Source of the DNA: Alitta virens
Taxonomy: Eukaryota > Annelida > Polychaeta > Phyllodocida > Nereididae
Direction of reading: 5' to 3'
Assembly (NCBI GenBank): GCA_932294295.1
Contig: OW028584.1
Coordinates: forward strand, 7,758,407-7,822,406
DNA length: 64,000 nucleotides
In this document: one piece after another, positions 33,101 to 46,263 of the stretch
Layout: each line of letters opens with the position of its first letter
Position numbering within the stretch: position 1 is the first letter of the stretch
Made by a program: the position numbers and the translations under genes
The notes under the pieces: model-generated
The model's input: the letters and a program-made list of their open reading frames with translations, nothing else
Told to the model about the DNA's origin: nothing
The model's database searches: none

Positions 33101-35338
33101 ACATTTCTAAAAAGCTATTACCAAATGCATGTTCTGAAGTTCCATTCAGAAGTTTTAGGTCTGAGGTCTTTCTTACGAAGCTTCTGCCTCAAAATAGGAA
33201 CTGTGTATAATCATCCCTTTCCCGTTTGATTGGAGCCCTCCGCGTTTCTTCAAAAGACCATGGTATGTTGCGGAAGGCAAATTACTTGCACTCAAGATGT
33301 AGGAAGTATCAGAAACCTTTGTTCCATACTAATTGGAAGATATGTTGCATGCGATTTCAGTCTTTGAGCTGGTATGTCATGAAATTTAAAAAGGGCAAAC
33401 ATCTATACATATATATGGAGGATTTCGTGTGCAAGTTCATTTGTGGATTATGTAGAGTGTATACACTGTATTGGGGGACATTAATGAGATTCTGTAAATG
33501 GAATCTTTCCATCTTCCAGGAGCTATATATATAGTAGTATTATTTGAAAATATAACAGTCCATCTTGTATCATCAGTGTGACTTGTAAGCACTAATGGCA
33601 TATCCTTAATTGTTTGCTTACCTACAATTCAATAGATATTCCAATCTGGACTATGTTGTTTCAAATGTATTTCAATCATGTGCCTGTCGTGTCCAGCAGC
33701 CTTCTGAAAATATCCGGCAATCAATATCATTTGTCCCCAACTGTGTATTCTGTCCCTCCATATCCCTAACCTATCCTATATGTCCCCACCTATCATATAC
33801 CTATCCTTTCTATCTTAACCTATCCACTACCATCCGCCAGCTTTCCCTTTCCGAAGAGCACCCAGCCATCTATCACAGACGTGGGCGTGGGTGGGCTGTC
33901 TAGCGTATACATTTTACAGTTTCTGTCGCTTCTATAAAACACTCTTTTGCCTTATCTAAACTGTGTTGTCTGCCGAATTTGCAACTTGTTTCCAGTGCAG
34001 ATATGTCATGGTGGAGTTGCACAGGGATATGGTTTAGGTCTTTGTTTCCTCAATTTCTAGGATGTAACACTGGCCGCTGTTTTATTTTTAAAAAATGTTT
34101 CGTTTTTGATTTATGACATAAACCTCTGAATGTCAAGAAAAATAATACGATTATAATTGTAATTTTGTACATTTATTATATGAATTATTTTTGAAAATTG
34201 ATCCATATCGTCTAAAAAAGGTAGTCAGATAAAGCTAAGGGAGCCATACCAGGCTGCAGAAGTTGCCCCTCGATTCTTGCCCTAGCGGACAGTTCAGGCT
34301 TTTCCCACGATCGACGTTTTTGCAAAATACTCGGCAGTGTTATAATTGGCAAAGGTGTTCCTATTTCAACTCTTTGATATACACTGAGGATATATATCAA
34401 AGTTGTTTTCAGACAATCCGTTACCTTATTGAATTAGATTCCAGTCTTTGTAGGTTTTCTTTTGAAATGCCAGAGCTTTGATATTGGACCACGGTATGTT
34501 AATAGAAATAAAGTCATTTACTAAATGTATGTTTTTTTTATATTTTTGAAGCTCAATGCGAAAAAAGTCTCATGTTTTTGTCTAGAGCGGGTCATTGTCA
34601 GTTAAAAAGTGATCGTTGAATTTGCCATAAGTAATTTCAGTTTTTCACGCAAAAACCACTGTCAAATTATTTTCATCTCATCATTACGTCTGTCAATAGA
34701 GTAAGAACAATTCTAAATATATGGACATCTTGCACTGTGTGAAAAGCCTGTACATGAAATTATGGATAGAACCAATTTATCTCACAATACATAAGTTCTG
34801 GGAGTTCACAATTCAGCTATAGACCATTGAATCAGTTATTCTATACGTTGAACATATCCCATAGCATTCACCATAATTAATGGACTCGTAATTTTTCCTA
34901 GAACTGCCATTCAATGCTTGTCACCGACAAGGCTGTAAAAAAAGAAACGGTTTTTCCAGCAGCAGCCAAAAGAATGAAGAATGTCAGGGCTCATGGAAGA
35001 ATAGATTCCTGTGGGAACTGTGTTGCCATGGCAATAATTTACAGACTTAAGAGTGATATGTTCTTTTAGTGAGCCCGTGGCTGATGGGGCGTGATGCTGG
35101 AATGATACTTTGTCACCTCCAGCTTCTGGCAATAAATTCGGGCATTAAATTGGCAAGTAAGTAAGCTTATTATGTCGTGGACACGGCCATAGATTTTTGC
35201 GATACTCTTTCCTTTGGCGCATGCAGAGTAAAATGAATGTTGTAGAATGAAAAAAGCAGGGTTTTTCCCGTCTTCATAAAGTTATTTTTGTGTAATGAAT
35301 GAAGTTCTTACTTACTGTGGGATTTGCCCTGGGTACAA
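33101..35338. other. Non-coding, no gene seen
   Basis: No supported gene. Only the small SINE-B scrap noted above. Confidence 0.45.
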
Positions 35339-35381
35339 GAATAGAATAGAATAGAAAAGAATATAATAGAATAGAATAACT
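35339..35381. repeat. (AATAG)n microsatellite
   Basis: A short imperfect run of AATAG units. Confidence 0.85.
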
Positions 35382-38300
35382 GTTGACTGTCCAATTTAGA
35401 CTTCCAACTTAATACAAACTTCTTTTCATTTTTGCTTGTTTTATATTGGACAAAGCCTGATTGCTATCTCACGTCGAAGAGTCTTTGAAACTAGAGTTCT
35501 GTGAACAATTTTACTTTTAATTTCAGAGCCGCGTTCATATTAGCAACCAACAAAGACTAATGGTTCCTTCACTCTTTCAGACAGCCTGAAATATATCTAA
35601 TTAAATTTCCTCACAAAGTAACTGTTTACGCCTGTTTAGTCCCTTTGGGAAACGTTTGAAGCTGTTTTTCTTGAACGAAATTAATTTGTTATAAATGTAT
35701 GGCACAGTCAGTACAGCAAGGTTGGTGAAGCACATTTTGGGAAGATTACTGACTGACTGGTGGTTTTTCTAGAAAGACCAGCAACTCGTTTTGTTTGAAA
35801 CTATTATCTCCCTGTTTAAATTACATGTGCGATTGCATTTGGATGAAAATGTCTAAATATTATATCTTTATTTCGTATTTGCCGAAGTTTAGGAAATAAT
35901 ATCAGCTGCAGAAAAGTTTGAATTGCCTACCTACATAGATATAAGATATTAGCCGACAATGATAATGGCTTTTCGGATTGCCTGACTGTCAAAAGTGACA
36001 AGATGGCTTGGGAGGAACTTTTGACTCTAATATATTATTCAAGAAATGTCAAAATCTACATTTCCTATCTGCGAGGCATTTCCTTAGAAACAAATGGAGG
36101 AAAATGGATCTGAATTTCATGAGCCCTTAGCTTCGATTTTCTCCTGAATATCTCAAAATGGAGATGAAATGAATTCTATCATATTTCTGCTTTTCTGTTG
36201 CGTAGAATTACACAAAAGGTTTTTTGCCAGAATATGAATGGCCTAATCGGCAGCTTTTGTTAACTGTAATTAAGCGGATTTTAAATTTAATGCTTCTACA
36301 ACTCATGAATTGTTTTCTCCATGCTGAGCATGATTTTCATGACTATTTGTTAGCATTGTTTATTCAGTAATGTTTAAGGCAACGTGTCTTATGACGTCAC
36401 GAAATGTTCTTTTATTCTTCATTTTCCGCCCTGTTGAATGTATTATGATTATCAATTTTCTCGTGTTTAATATTGTCACCAGCATGACTGTTATATATAA
36501 TGCTGTGCTGACACCAAAGAGACAATTCTAACGTAAATATTCACTAGGCCCATTGCAGGGTACATTGTGTTTCAACAGCAGTTTGTGTGACCTGTTGAGC
36601 CACAAGTAAAACAAGGCATCACTCGGATTGATTGCAGGCGAGACTGTTGGCCGCCATTGCTCTGGAGTCACATTAGAGAGGCAGGTTTTATCAACTAAAA
36701 GGCCCCACGCAGTCAGTCTGGCTTCTTTTAGCCTAGAAAAGAGAACACTGCCTCTCTCCCTATGCTAGTCTATTAGGAGGAAATTGTCTCCCTGCCTATA
36801 TTAAACTAGCAGGTCTTTTACAGGCTTGGAATTGAGGAGTATTTATTTACACGTGTACAGAAATGTGTTCGTACCCCGTACACAATGTAAGTTGTATTAA
36901 TGATAATTCAAAAGTCTTTGACTGTGGTTACTGTCTGTTAAGAATATCACTAAAAATCTTTTGACCTAGACCATGCTTAATTTTATTGTCAAAATGCCAC
37001 AGGTTAGCTGCTTTGACAAACATTTCTAATGCCAATTGCATGGCATGTTACAGGGCGCTATCTTGTATCGTCTATTATCTAACATGACAAACCATAACGA
37101 ATTTCCTATGTCACAACAGCACAATATCGACCTCCCAACATGTCTGCTGGACAATATGGCGCACTCCTGGCAAACACTAGAGCCATTTCCACCACATTTA
37201 ACTAATGTCTGGATCCCGCCATGCTGCTTTTGGCAATAGCTTTGTAATAGACTGCCACTGTGCCTATAAATACCAATAGCTCAGTTTCTTTTTTATATTC
37301 TAGCTGCCTTTAAAGGCACGAGCGGAGTGGGACTGATGTTTAGATCTATTGAGAGAAGTTTGTTTGCTATTATTACACTAATGTGAGTTTTATGACCTCT
37401 GCTTGTGACAGAAACTTTGAAAGTCATTCAGTTCTAATAATAGATTCCAGTGCAAAAGAAGTGTGTTTTGTTTACAGCAACCTTTTTGGAAATTTAGATA
37501 AACTTTTTAAGCATTTCAGACTTCAGGTTTGCTAACAAGTTAATCTTGTAAAATTTAATTTATGTCATTAGTCTGAATGACTATCTTCTTAGTCAACTAA
37601 AGCTGACTAACTTGTTAGTCAAAAAGGGCTATTGATATTAAATAACAATTGTTTGCGCTGTTGTAGCTTAGCATTCCAGATTCTCTCAGCTATTTTCGAA
37701 ATTGTCCGAAATTACAGGAGTTGACATTTAGAGCCCACCCCGAATTCCATTGGACTCCAGGGCCCTCTAGACTATCCAGGACAGCACTAAATGACCTCTG
37801 GATGCCCCGGTGACCAGTCGGTGACCACAGGTCCCAGTGCCCTCAAGAGGGCCATAGAATTCATAGCAGGGCATTGAGGGGTATTAGAGGCCCTTTCGTG
37901 GGGTGTTATCTGCTCGGGTCAGTCACAGTGCAAAGGGCATTGCTCAAATGATAGGTCACATGTCACCATTGCTACATGCAGGTTGGCAATGATGCTACAA
38001 GTCTGCAACCATAACAAATCAGGGTGCATGTTGGGACTACCAACTACAACACATTTGGATGAGCACCAAAAATTTCAAACATAGATTTACATTGAATTAT
38101 CTTTTTTTTCCTGGTATCTTTTTTTCCATGTAAATTCTCAAATGATTTGTTGTGATTTATTTTTTAAAGTAAGAGATGAAAACGGCAAAACATTTGAATT
38201 TTCGGTTGTGTAGACATGCAGAAATGACGCCTTTACTTTAAAACAAAATGATAATCGTAAAAATTATGAGTTTTTGGACAACCATTCGGTAGTTTACAGC

Positions 38301-38429
38301 CATTGTTGGGTAAATAAATGAAGCCACTAGTATTCTTGCCTTGGCCATATCAATGTGGCTGCAATGTTCATCTGACCACATTGACTCCACATCACAGATG
38401 ATGTATTAATATGGAGCCACGCGGCTGAC
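35382..38429. other. Non-coding, no gene seen
   Basis: AT-rich sequence without a supported exon. It contains one isolated TGACGTCA at 36392-36399. Confidence 0.45.
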
Positions 38430-38433
38430 CTGC

Positions 38434-38520
38434 CATACGTCATAGACGTGCGTGACGTGACGTTTTGACGCTAGAAATGACGCTGTGACGTTGATGCATG
38501 GTTTCCTGTGACGTCACCTG
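38434..38520. promoter_or_regulatory. Cluster of TGACG (CRE/ATF-half-site) motifs
   Basis: About seven TGACG/CGTCA motifs fall within some 85 bp, including a perfect TGACGTCA near 38509. CREB/ATF factors bind such sites. Function as an enhancer is only an inference. Confidence 0.35.
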
Positions 38521-40096
38521 TCACAACTGCCCACCGATTTGGACAAGGAAAGCTCCTAGTTTCGGCGAGTCTGAATACCCTAGTGTAGATTCATTATAAC
38601 ATTTGTAGAAAGTGCTTATTTTATATATATTTCGTATTTACAGTAGATATCTTTGAAAGAGGTACTTCGCTACAATGCCGTGATAATAATTTACAAATAA
38701 ATATGTTTGAAATTGATATTTTTTAAATTTCTAGAATCACGATTCCAAATTATTGATATGCTTGGATAGTCACATTATTAATTCAGTTCTCTGAATATGA
38801 AAATGAGATTTTATTGACACTGCTTCCTGAACCTGAGCTAGCTCCAATCCCCAGTTACAAGTGTAGACTTTCTTCCGGCAAATCTTTGAGCTAGCTTGTC
38901 AACTAACCTGTCATTATTCATCATAATTTTATTAAGATTGATCGCTGACCAGTCGGCTGTCTGACCCCTTCACACAAGCAATGGCCACTCGGTTAACTTA
39001 TGGCAGCTGACCACTTGACCCTTGAGTAATAACTTCTCACAACAGTATTAACATACTATAGCTCGCTAGTCTGTGGTGCTAAGTTTGTGAGAACTGTCAT
39101 GGGCAAGTGTTTTATTTAGTCAGTGCATGATGGAAGGACAACATAAAGTAAAGGTAAATTCAACAATAGTTTTTCAACATGAAGTGTTTACACGAGTGAA
39201 AATTATTATTATTTAATATATATATTATCTTATGCATGCAATCATGTTTCTATCTTTGTCTTTGGGCTGCACTACGATATTATTTGACTAATATGTTAGC
39301 TATTTGTTAAAAGAAATTAGTCTGGTCCATGGTAATAGCGAGTTAGTCTGGTGAACCTAACTAGTTAGTCAAACTATACTTGGTCAATATTAGGCTGGAA
39401 ACATCTTTCAATTCTCTGACTCCCCCCCCCCCCCCCCCCCGCATTGAGTTCTGTTCTTTTGGACCCCAATCGATCCCAACTCCGTCTAGATAAACTCTAT
39501 AAGGCTGTGTCTGGCCACTGATCTCTGCCGAGGAAATGAAAGGTCGTGTCAATTCGTCACGTTGACAAATCGGCCTCTGCCGAATCGGCCTCCACTGAAA
39601 CGGCTCAGTCACTGAGGGGGAAAAATTTGGTTGGCCTGTCTGGTGTAGTTTTGTAATCTTCATATCATATAATTCATCTTTTTTGAGGCAGATGCTCTTA
39701 CAGTCTATGTCGGCCTCCTGGCTGTCTATTTTCATCACCTGCTGCAAGTGCATGTCAATGTAAAAAGCCTGAATGTATCAAGCCATAAATGTACAATATA
39801 TAGTGTTTTTGCTGCTACACTCGAGATATTTTCTGCATACATGTCTATTTCTGGTATTAATCTATTTATCTTTGGGGTTTTTTTCTTCTTCTTCTTTTCG
39901 TATTTGATATTATCTCTTTCCCAGATGTGGAAATTATTCCTGGAGTCCCCTATCTCCTTCTTGTAATGAGAAATCCTAGTTATTCTTTTCCAAAATCACA
40001 TAATTTTATCTTATCTTTCGCTCCACAATGGCACTGATAAGTTACTGTCAGGAACCAGGCGAAGTGCCATCTCAGATATTCCCAGTTAATATGATC
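38521..40096. other. Non-coding, no gene seen
   Basis: A poly-C run lies near 39422-39440. No supported exon. Confidence 0.45.
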
Positions 40097-40208
40097 GTGA
40101 CGTCACAGATAACTACATCATGACGTCACAGATAACTACATCGCTGTATAATGAGTACGATTGGCATATAATATTATTGTCTCCCATGGGATCTTATGAG
40201 TGACGTCA
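40097..40208. promoter_or_regulatory. Three perfect TGACGTCA sites, two in a 23-bp tandem duplication
   Basis: Perfect CRE palindromes lie at 40098-40105, 40121-40128 and 40201-40208. The first two sit in a direct duplication of the 23-bp unit (G/A)TGACGTCACAGATAACTAC plus ATC. Confidence 0.45.
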
Positions 40209-43200
40209 TAATGATATTATCCAATCAATGTAGGCGTTCATGTTTGTCCGAATATACCATAATGAAGACTGACAGCACAATGGCTTCATAAAATATTGCC
40301 TGCCTTCTTTTTTAGATTTTTTTAATAAACATGCATAATGCTCCTGTCAGTGTTAATAATGCAGTATTCTGCCTTTATTCCATGAAGAATATGTTGTCAG
40401 TTGCTATATACTTTCTCATACATTTCTTTTGCTAAAAAAGAGCTGAGAAAATGTTAAAGCTTATTGACAGTTAGACAGATGCATTGTAGTTTGTGAATAG
40501 ACTTCCCTGAATGGTACTATTTTTCACTAGCTTCCAGTACAGTGTATTATGAGAAATATGTATGACAAAAAGCAACACATTTGCACAACTGGACACATCT
40601 ATGGAAATCCATTATGGCTGTATATGAACAAGGGAGGAAAAAATAGATGTGCATTCGTATTGTTGGGCCCACGAACTGCCAAGAAAGCTTGGAAGCATGT
40701 CTGGGGAGGGCACTATCTGATGTATTTGCCCCGGGGAGGTCGGTATCAGATATTCAAGGCACTGTTGGCCGGCCAAGTCGCTGATGCTGCTACGATATTG
40801 TTCAACTGTGTCACTGGAGAGTCAGAAACCATAATAGAAGCAATACCCTCAAACTGGGGTTCATGCCTTGTGGGACACTTGGGCAAGAATAGACGGGGCG
40901 CCGCTCTCATGATGAACGCTTGCATGTGAGATATGGCCATAATAGACCATGCCGTGTCTCCTCAGTTGTTGCCATAAACGGAAGCTCTTTGCATAATCTC
41001 AGCAGTCTGTCTGCTTTATGCTGTCATTCGTTGAACTTCTTTAATTGCCATTCACCACCTACATGTATACATGTGTGTTTTAAATATGAGTAATGAGCTC
41101 ATATTAGTACATAGATCGCCGTGGTATCTCCTGAGTTTCAAGCAACACATTACGTTAGATATTCTGTTTTCATTCCAAATTTCTGGTTCAAAAATGAGTG
41201 TATATGCTGTTATATACCTCCCCAAGAATGACACTTTTGCACAAAATACGAGGTAACGCCAAGTGCAGCATACACTCAACAGGGCATCACAACCATTTCG
41301 AATTTCCTAATTCTTGACAAGAGATCCACCATACGGAGGGCAATAAGGAAACCAATGTAGAGAGAAATCGATAGAAGCGGCCAATTTATACTCGGGAGGT
41401 CATTATTCACAGAGAATGGTCTCGCAAGCCCTTGTGAAGAGGGCCTCTCGGAGATTAAGATTCCTGTCATGTGCACGAGGTCCTTGTGGGGTGCTTCCGA
41501 CAGGGGGCGTTGGAGCAAGTGTAGGGTCATCCCTAATGGGAGCAGCAAAGGTCCGAGAGGACCTGGCTACCGTCGGGGAGGAAGCGGGGGTGCAATGTCA
41601 GGTCCATGTAGATGAGCTGCCCTTGCGTGGGTTGGTTGGAGGTAAAGGTCTGATGGACATCACTGATTGTGTGTGTGACCAATGAGCAAGGTACAGTGGG
41701 GGTATAGAATTGCCCAACAACCTGCAGAAAATGGTTTTTCGTTGGTCTTACCATTGAGTCTTTAGTGACTCCATGGTCTTACTCCAAAATCGTGTTTTTT
41801 TCTGGTCATCTCTGCTAATTGTTTTGGCCATGAGGTGACTTTTCGTAGCTACATTGCCAGGATGAAATCGTGATAACTGGGTGGTTGGGTATTTTGGCTT
41901 TTGTGTTTCAAGTCAGTGGTTGCTGCATTAAAGGTTTTTTTTATAGGTGATTGCAACTACTGTTCCAACCAATGTTTTTACAATTGCTTGATATGCTCAC
42001 TTTGCTGGAGTTTTGATTTAATGCCATAGCACTGGTCTGACCTCACAATTTTTTATGTAACAAACCGAAGGGAAAAAAAACACCAGAAATCTTCTAATCA
42101 GGAGATGGAAATCACGGGGACAGCATATGTGCACAAATTTCCATATTTCCATATCAAGAGAGGTCGTTTGGGGCAGATCATTTTCATGCTCTCTGATTGG
42201 TCAAGGTCCCTGTCATGTGAATAGAAATGAGGACAGGCTGTGATCAACATCAAAAGTGCACCAAGAAACACTTATTACGCGTCCTCTGAAGAGCAAGAAA
42301 CAAGATAAGAACTGCTGATATTGGACTCGGATTGTTTGTGATGGGAGGTCTTTCTTTGTTATTGCTTTTGCCCAGAGCATTCATGTGGTTTGTTTCCATC
42401 AATGCTGACTACGTATTTCATTCCTGATTGGATGGCACTGATTTGTGGGGTCACGTTGCTACTAATTTGGCTTGCTCAATCTTGGCTTGGAACAACTGGA
42501 GGCAGTGGATGTCCCTGTTGCATCCCTGTAACTGTACAATGCCGCAATAGCTCTATGTTTTTGACAAAACACGATTTTCGTAAAGAGAATATTTTGTTAA
42601 CTCATCCTAGAATTAAGGCAAGTGACCTTAAGAATTTCGCTGTTTTAGAATGATTGTGTAATTGATACAGGTTGCCATCCGCCCGTTGCAAAAAGATTGC
42701 CCACCAGGCTGCAAGGGTATTAGGATAAATTGATAATATACTAATCACAAGCATCCATAGTAGTTGCATCATATATTCTATGGTACTACAGCACCAAAGA
42801 TCAAGATGTTTTTTGTAATATCTGTTTATTTCAAAATGGTCAGATTCGTTTATCACATCCAATCATAAGAACTGGGACAATACGTCAGGTCTGGAATATA
42901 AACTGAATAAGTGAGCTACTGGTCAATTCTTTATAGGCTACATGGTAGATAGTATAGAATATAGAATATAAAGCATTTGCTTGATCCTTATTCCTTGTAT
43001 GCCAGGTAAAAATCTCTCATAATATTATATTATAAATTCAACTTGTGCTTTTTTTAACATATTGCATACTTCGTTCATGTCTATAAAGCAGCAGCTTATC
43101 CAGTCTCAGGCCAAAGGTCTTGCCTATAGTCTTATATACCACATCTTTTCAACGCATTTCAAACTGGATATGAATATTCGTAACATATGAAGGAGTAGAG

Positions 43201-44209
43201 AGCAGTAAATTGGCTGAGCATAGCAAGGCTGTATTAGGAGCAGATATTGATCAGAGAGTGTGGGGGCTTTTGACTGCCAAAGAAATCCTTGGAAGTCACC
43301 CCAGGGAGAGGGGTTGAGCCGGGTGTTTCTGAAATGTCTTGAAAGTGTAAATCGAGCTAGCTGGTCTGCCCCTTCCGCGGGTTGGCACATTTGGTGATTG
43401 GTGAGCTGATCAGGCCATCTAGATAAGGTTAAAGTTGGCTGACTTTTTGAATAATTTCGTTGGGTAATTGAGGACAGCAATGAAATGTTATCTGTATTTT
43501 AGTCTGTAGATGACATGTATCCACCACCACGGATGGTAGGATATTGATTCCAAAATTATAGTCATTAATTAAGTACTTCATACGTTTGACGTGCAAGAAA
43601 TACCCTGTAGCTATGAGCAGGAGATTATGTGGTGCTGTCAGTGCATACAGACTGAATAGTGCCTCAGAATAGACGTATCGATTCACAGTACCACGGAGAC
43701 ACCAAATATGAAAGTCAGGCTGTCATCTGAAAATCTTTAGACCTGATGTCGACCCATCCATTGGTATTTTTTCCTTCAATCCTTCTCTTTACATTTTCTT
43801 CTCTTTGAAGGTCGACACACCCTGCGTTTATCATATCTGCTTTCTATTTGTATGTGCAACTACAGGCTGCCTCAGCTGAAGCCATTTTTTTAGTCTTTTC
43901 TTGCTTTTTGCAAATCAAACTGACATCTTTCTTTCGCTACAATGCTGCAATGAGACAGGTTGTGCTTGCCAGAAAAAGCCATTCATTCTGAAAGGGTATG
44001 CCATTTAGCTCAGCCACCTGGGTGCATCCCCCTGCCTCCCCATCTATTCTGATGTTGTCATCCTCCTGGCATCTTCTCCATCTTATGTCCAAGTTCTTGT
44101 TCCAGAGACAATCCTTGTGTGACTCCGCAACATCTTGTTATGCTATTGTTTTTCAGATAAATGGTTTGGAGCTAGAGCCTACTGGTTGGCTGCGCCTGTC
44201 GGATTCAGC
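40209..44209. other. Non-coding, no supported gene
   Basis: A plus-strand open frame of 126 codons at 40549-40929 has no family signature or splice context, so I do not call it a gene. Otherwise nothing is seen. Confidence 0.4.
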
Positions 44210-44212
44210 TGT

Positions 44213-44279
44213 TGGTCAGTTGACTGACTGACTGATTGACTGACTGATTGACTGGCTGATTGACTGACTGACTGACTGC
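44213..44279. repeat. (GACT)n microsatellite
   Basis: GACT units with GATT interruptions. Confidence 0.9.
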
Positions 44280-46202
44280 ATTTGCAATTTTGTGATTTCC
44301 AGATATATGTCTTCGATCTGAGGTAATGGGCTGCATTTCGACCCAACAGTTCAGTTCAGTTCATCATGTACTAACTTTAAGATACATTACAGTAATTGTG
44401 TCTGCATTGAACTTTTGTTCTATGCTAAATAACAGGGAGAAGAAAATACTATCATTACCCTTTAAAATCCTTAGCATTATAATGCGTTGACTACACTAGC
44501 TGTAATGATTGCTTCTTCAATTTCAATGTGCTCCCTTCTTTGACATTTGCACAGTAATTGGCCTTCTCTCAACACCTTTCCTGCTAATAACACTGTCAGT
44601 TCTCTGCCTAACATATGCCTGTGATAGTGTCATTGACATGTTGCCATTTCCATGGAAACCTCTCTGCACTATCAAGATAGAAACCATATTACTGAAAATC
44701 AGGCAGGCAATTCCTTTTTTTCGGTTGTTTTCCTCAGAACGGCGGTGTCAAAGCTTTTTAGTCTGTGGTATTATACTTTTAGCTACATGTTATGAAAGGC
44801 AGTCATTATGAAGTGACATGTCTGTTAAGATATTGACGCCTGTGGTACACATACTGTACAGTAATGGTGGTTAGGTCATATGTTGCTCATAAACATACCA
44901 TTCTGATATACACGTATATTACATAGTATATACCAGCTATTATAAGTACTTCGGATTAATTTATATTAAGTATTAAATCAGTAAACATTTGAAGATAATT
45001 CTCACCTTATAATACAAAACCTTTCCTAAAACTTCGAATATGATGGGCAGCTACATTTTGTTCATTACATAAATTCAGATGAATGAATATTTCAAATAAG
45101 ATGATTAATGCATACAAATTTACTGATCTAACTTCAAATTTATTTTGTCATTTAGCTAGTTTTAATTGACAAGCTGTACTGAGCTACAGATTCTTTGGTT
45201 ATCGAATTAACGAAGTTACTAATCCAAAGTAAATCCGTTGACTAGAGAATGGTATCTGAAAGGAGTAACGCAATTGACTCCTGTGGCACCCATTACTGCT
45301 ACTTGGCTAATGAGTCGCTGGTTACTGATTATCTAAGTGCTGTTATCTAGTAATGGGCCAATCAGCCAAGGGCTTAATCTCTTAGGTATATCACTTGCAA
45401 TGCTCTCGATCCTGCTGCATTTAAACAACTACTGGAGTAAATCGCTTCAGCCAAAATGTCTCTCTCATTTCCGCAAGTCATTTGCAAATTGCAGAAGCCA
45501 GTCTCTTGCATAATCATCAACTGGATGATGGGGAATGTTTCTAATTTCTACCAAATTGCTTCAAACTGCGGTTCGCAGGTGAATTTCTTAGATTCCTGAA
45601 AGCCGTCACCATTTCTGTTGACAGGCGCTTCGTTCTCTGCATGGTCTGATTAAAGAATGCTACATGGTTCAGATAAAGATTAATTCATATTTCATGTCTT
45701 CCACGAGTTACATTTCAAAGATGTGTAATGTGGCATCAATGAGCTGTTTTCGACATAATTCCTTCCTTGTATATCGGAGGATCCCTATATAAGATGATAA
45801 TTGCAGGTCTATATGAAGACCACCATAGCAACAGGCATTTAGGCAACCTGTCTTTCTGTACTTGTGTCTTTTCTATCTTTAAGTTAGCCCAAAGGAGTGA
45901 GAAGTTTGTAGGGCGTGTCAATCACATCTTCAGCAGTAAAGAAAGAAAAGTTTCCTTCAGTTGTGAGAAACTTCCTGAAATTGTTATGGGCTGACAACAA
46001 CTCTGTGTCATTGTATTGATCAACATGCCCTTGTTGATGAAAGTTGTTGTTGAACGTTGTTGTTGAACACAGTAGTTGCTGTTGTTGTCAATACCTTTGT
46101 CAGAGCCTAATACCATTTGTCTGATTATGTGCTTTTTATTTATTTCTAATATTGTACAAACAATATGTCGTTCGTTTGTGATATTGTTGGAATAATATAT
46201 GC
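44280..46202. other. Non-coding, no gene seen
   Basis: No supported feature. Confidence 0.45.
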
Positions 46203-46263
46203 CTCTTCTTCTATTCTTCTTCTTCTATTCTTCTTCTTCTCCTCCTTCTTCTTCTTCTTATTC
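46203..46263. repeat. (CTT)n microsatellite
   Basis: CTTCTTCTATT-type units form a pyrimidine-rich tract. Confidence 0.85.

Noticed and set aside
40549..40929. Plus-strand open frame of 126 codons
   Set aside because: It has no recognisable domain, no splice context, no signal sequence and no partner exon. It is plausible by chance in 40 kb of non-coding DNA.
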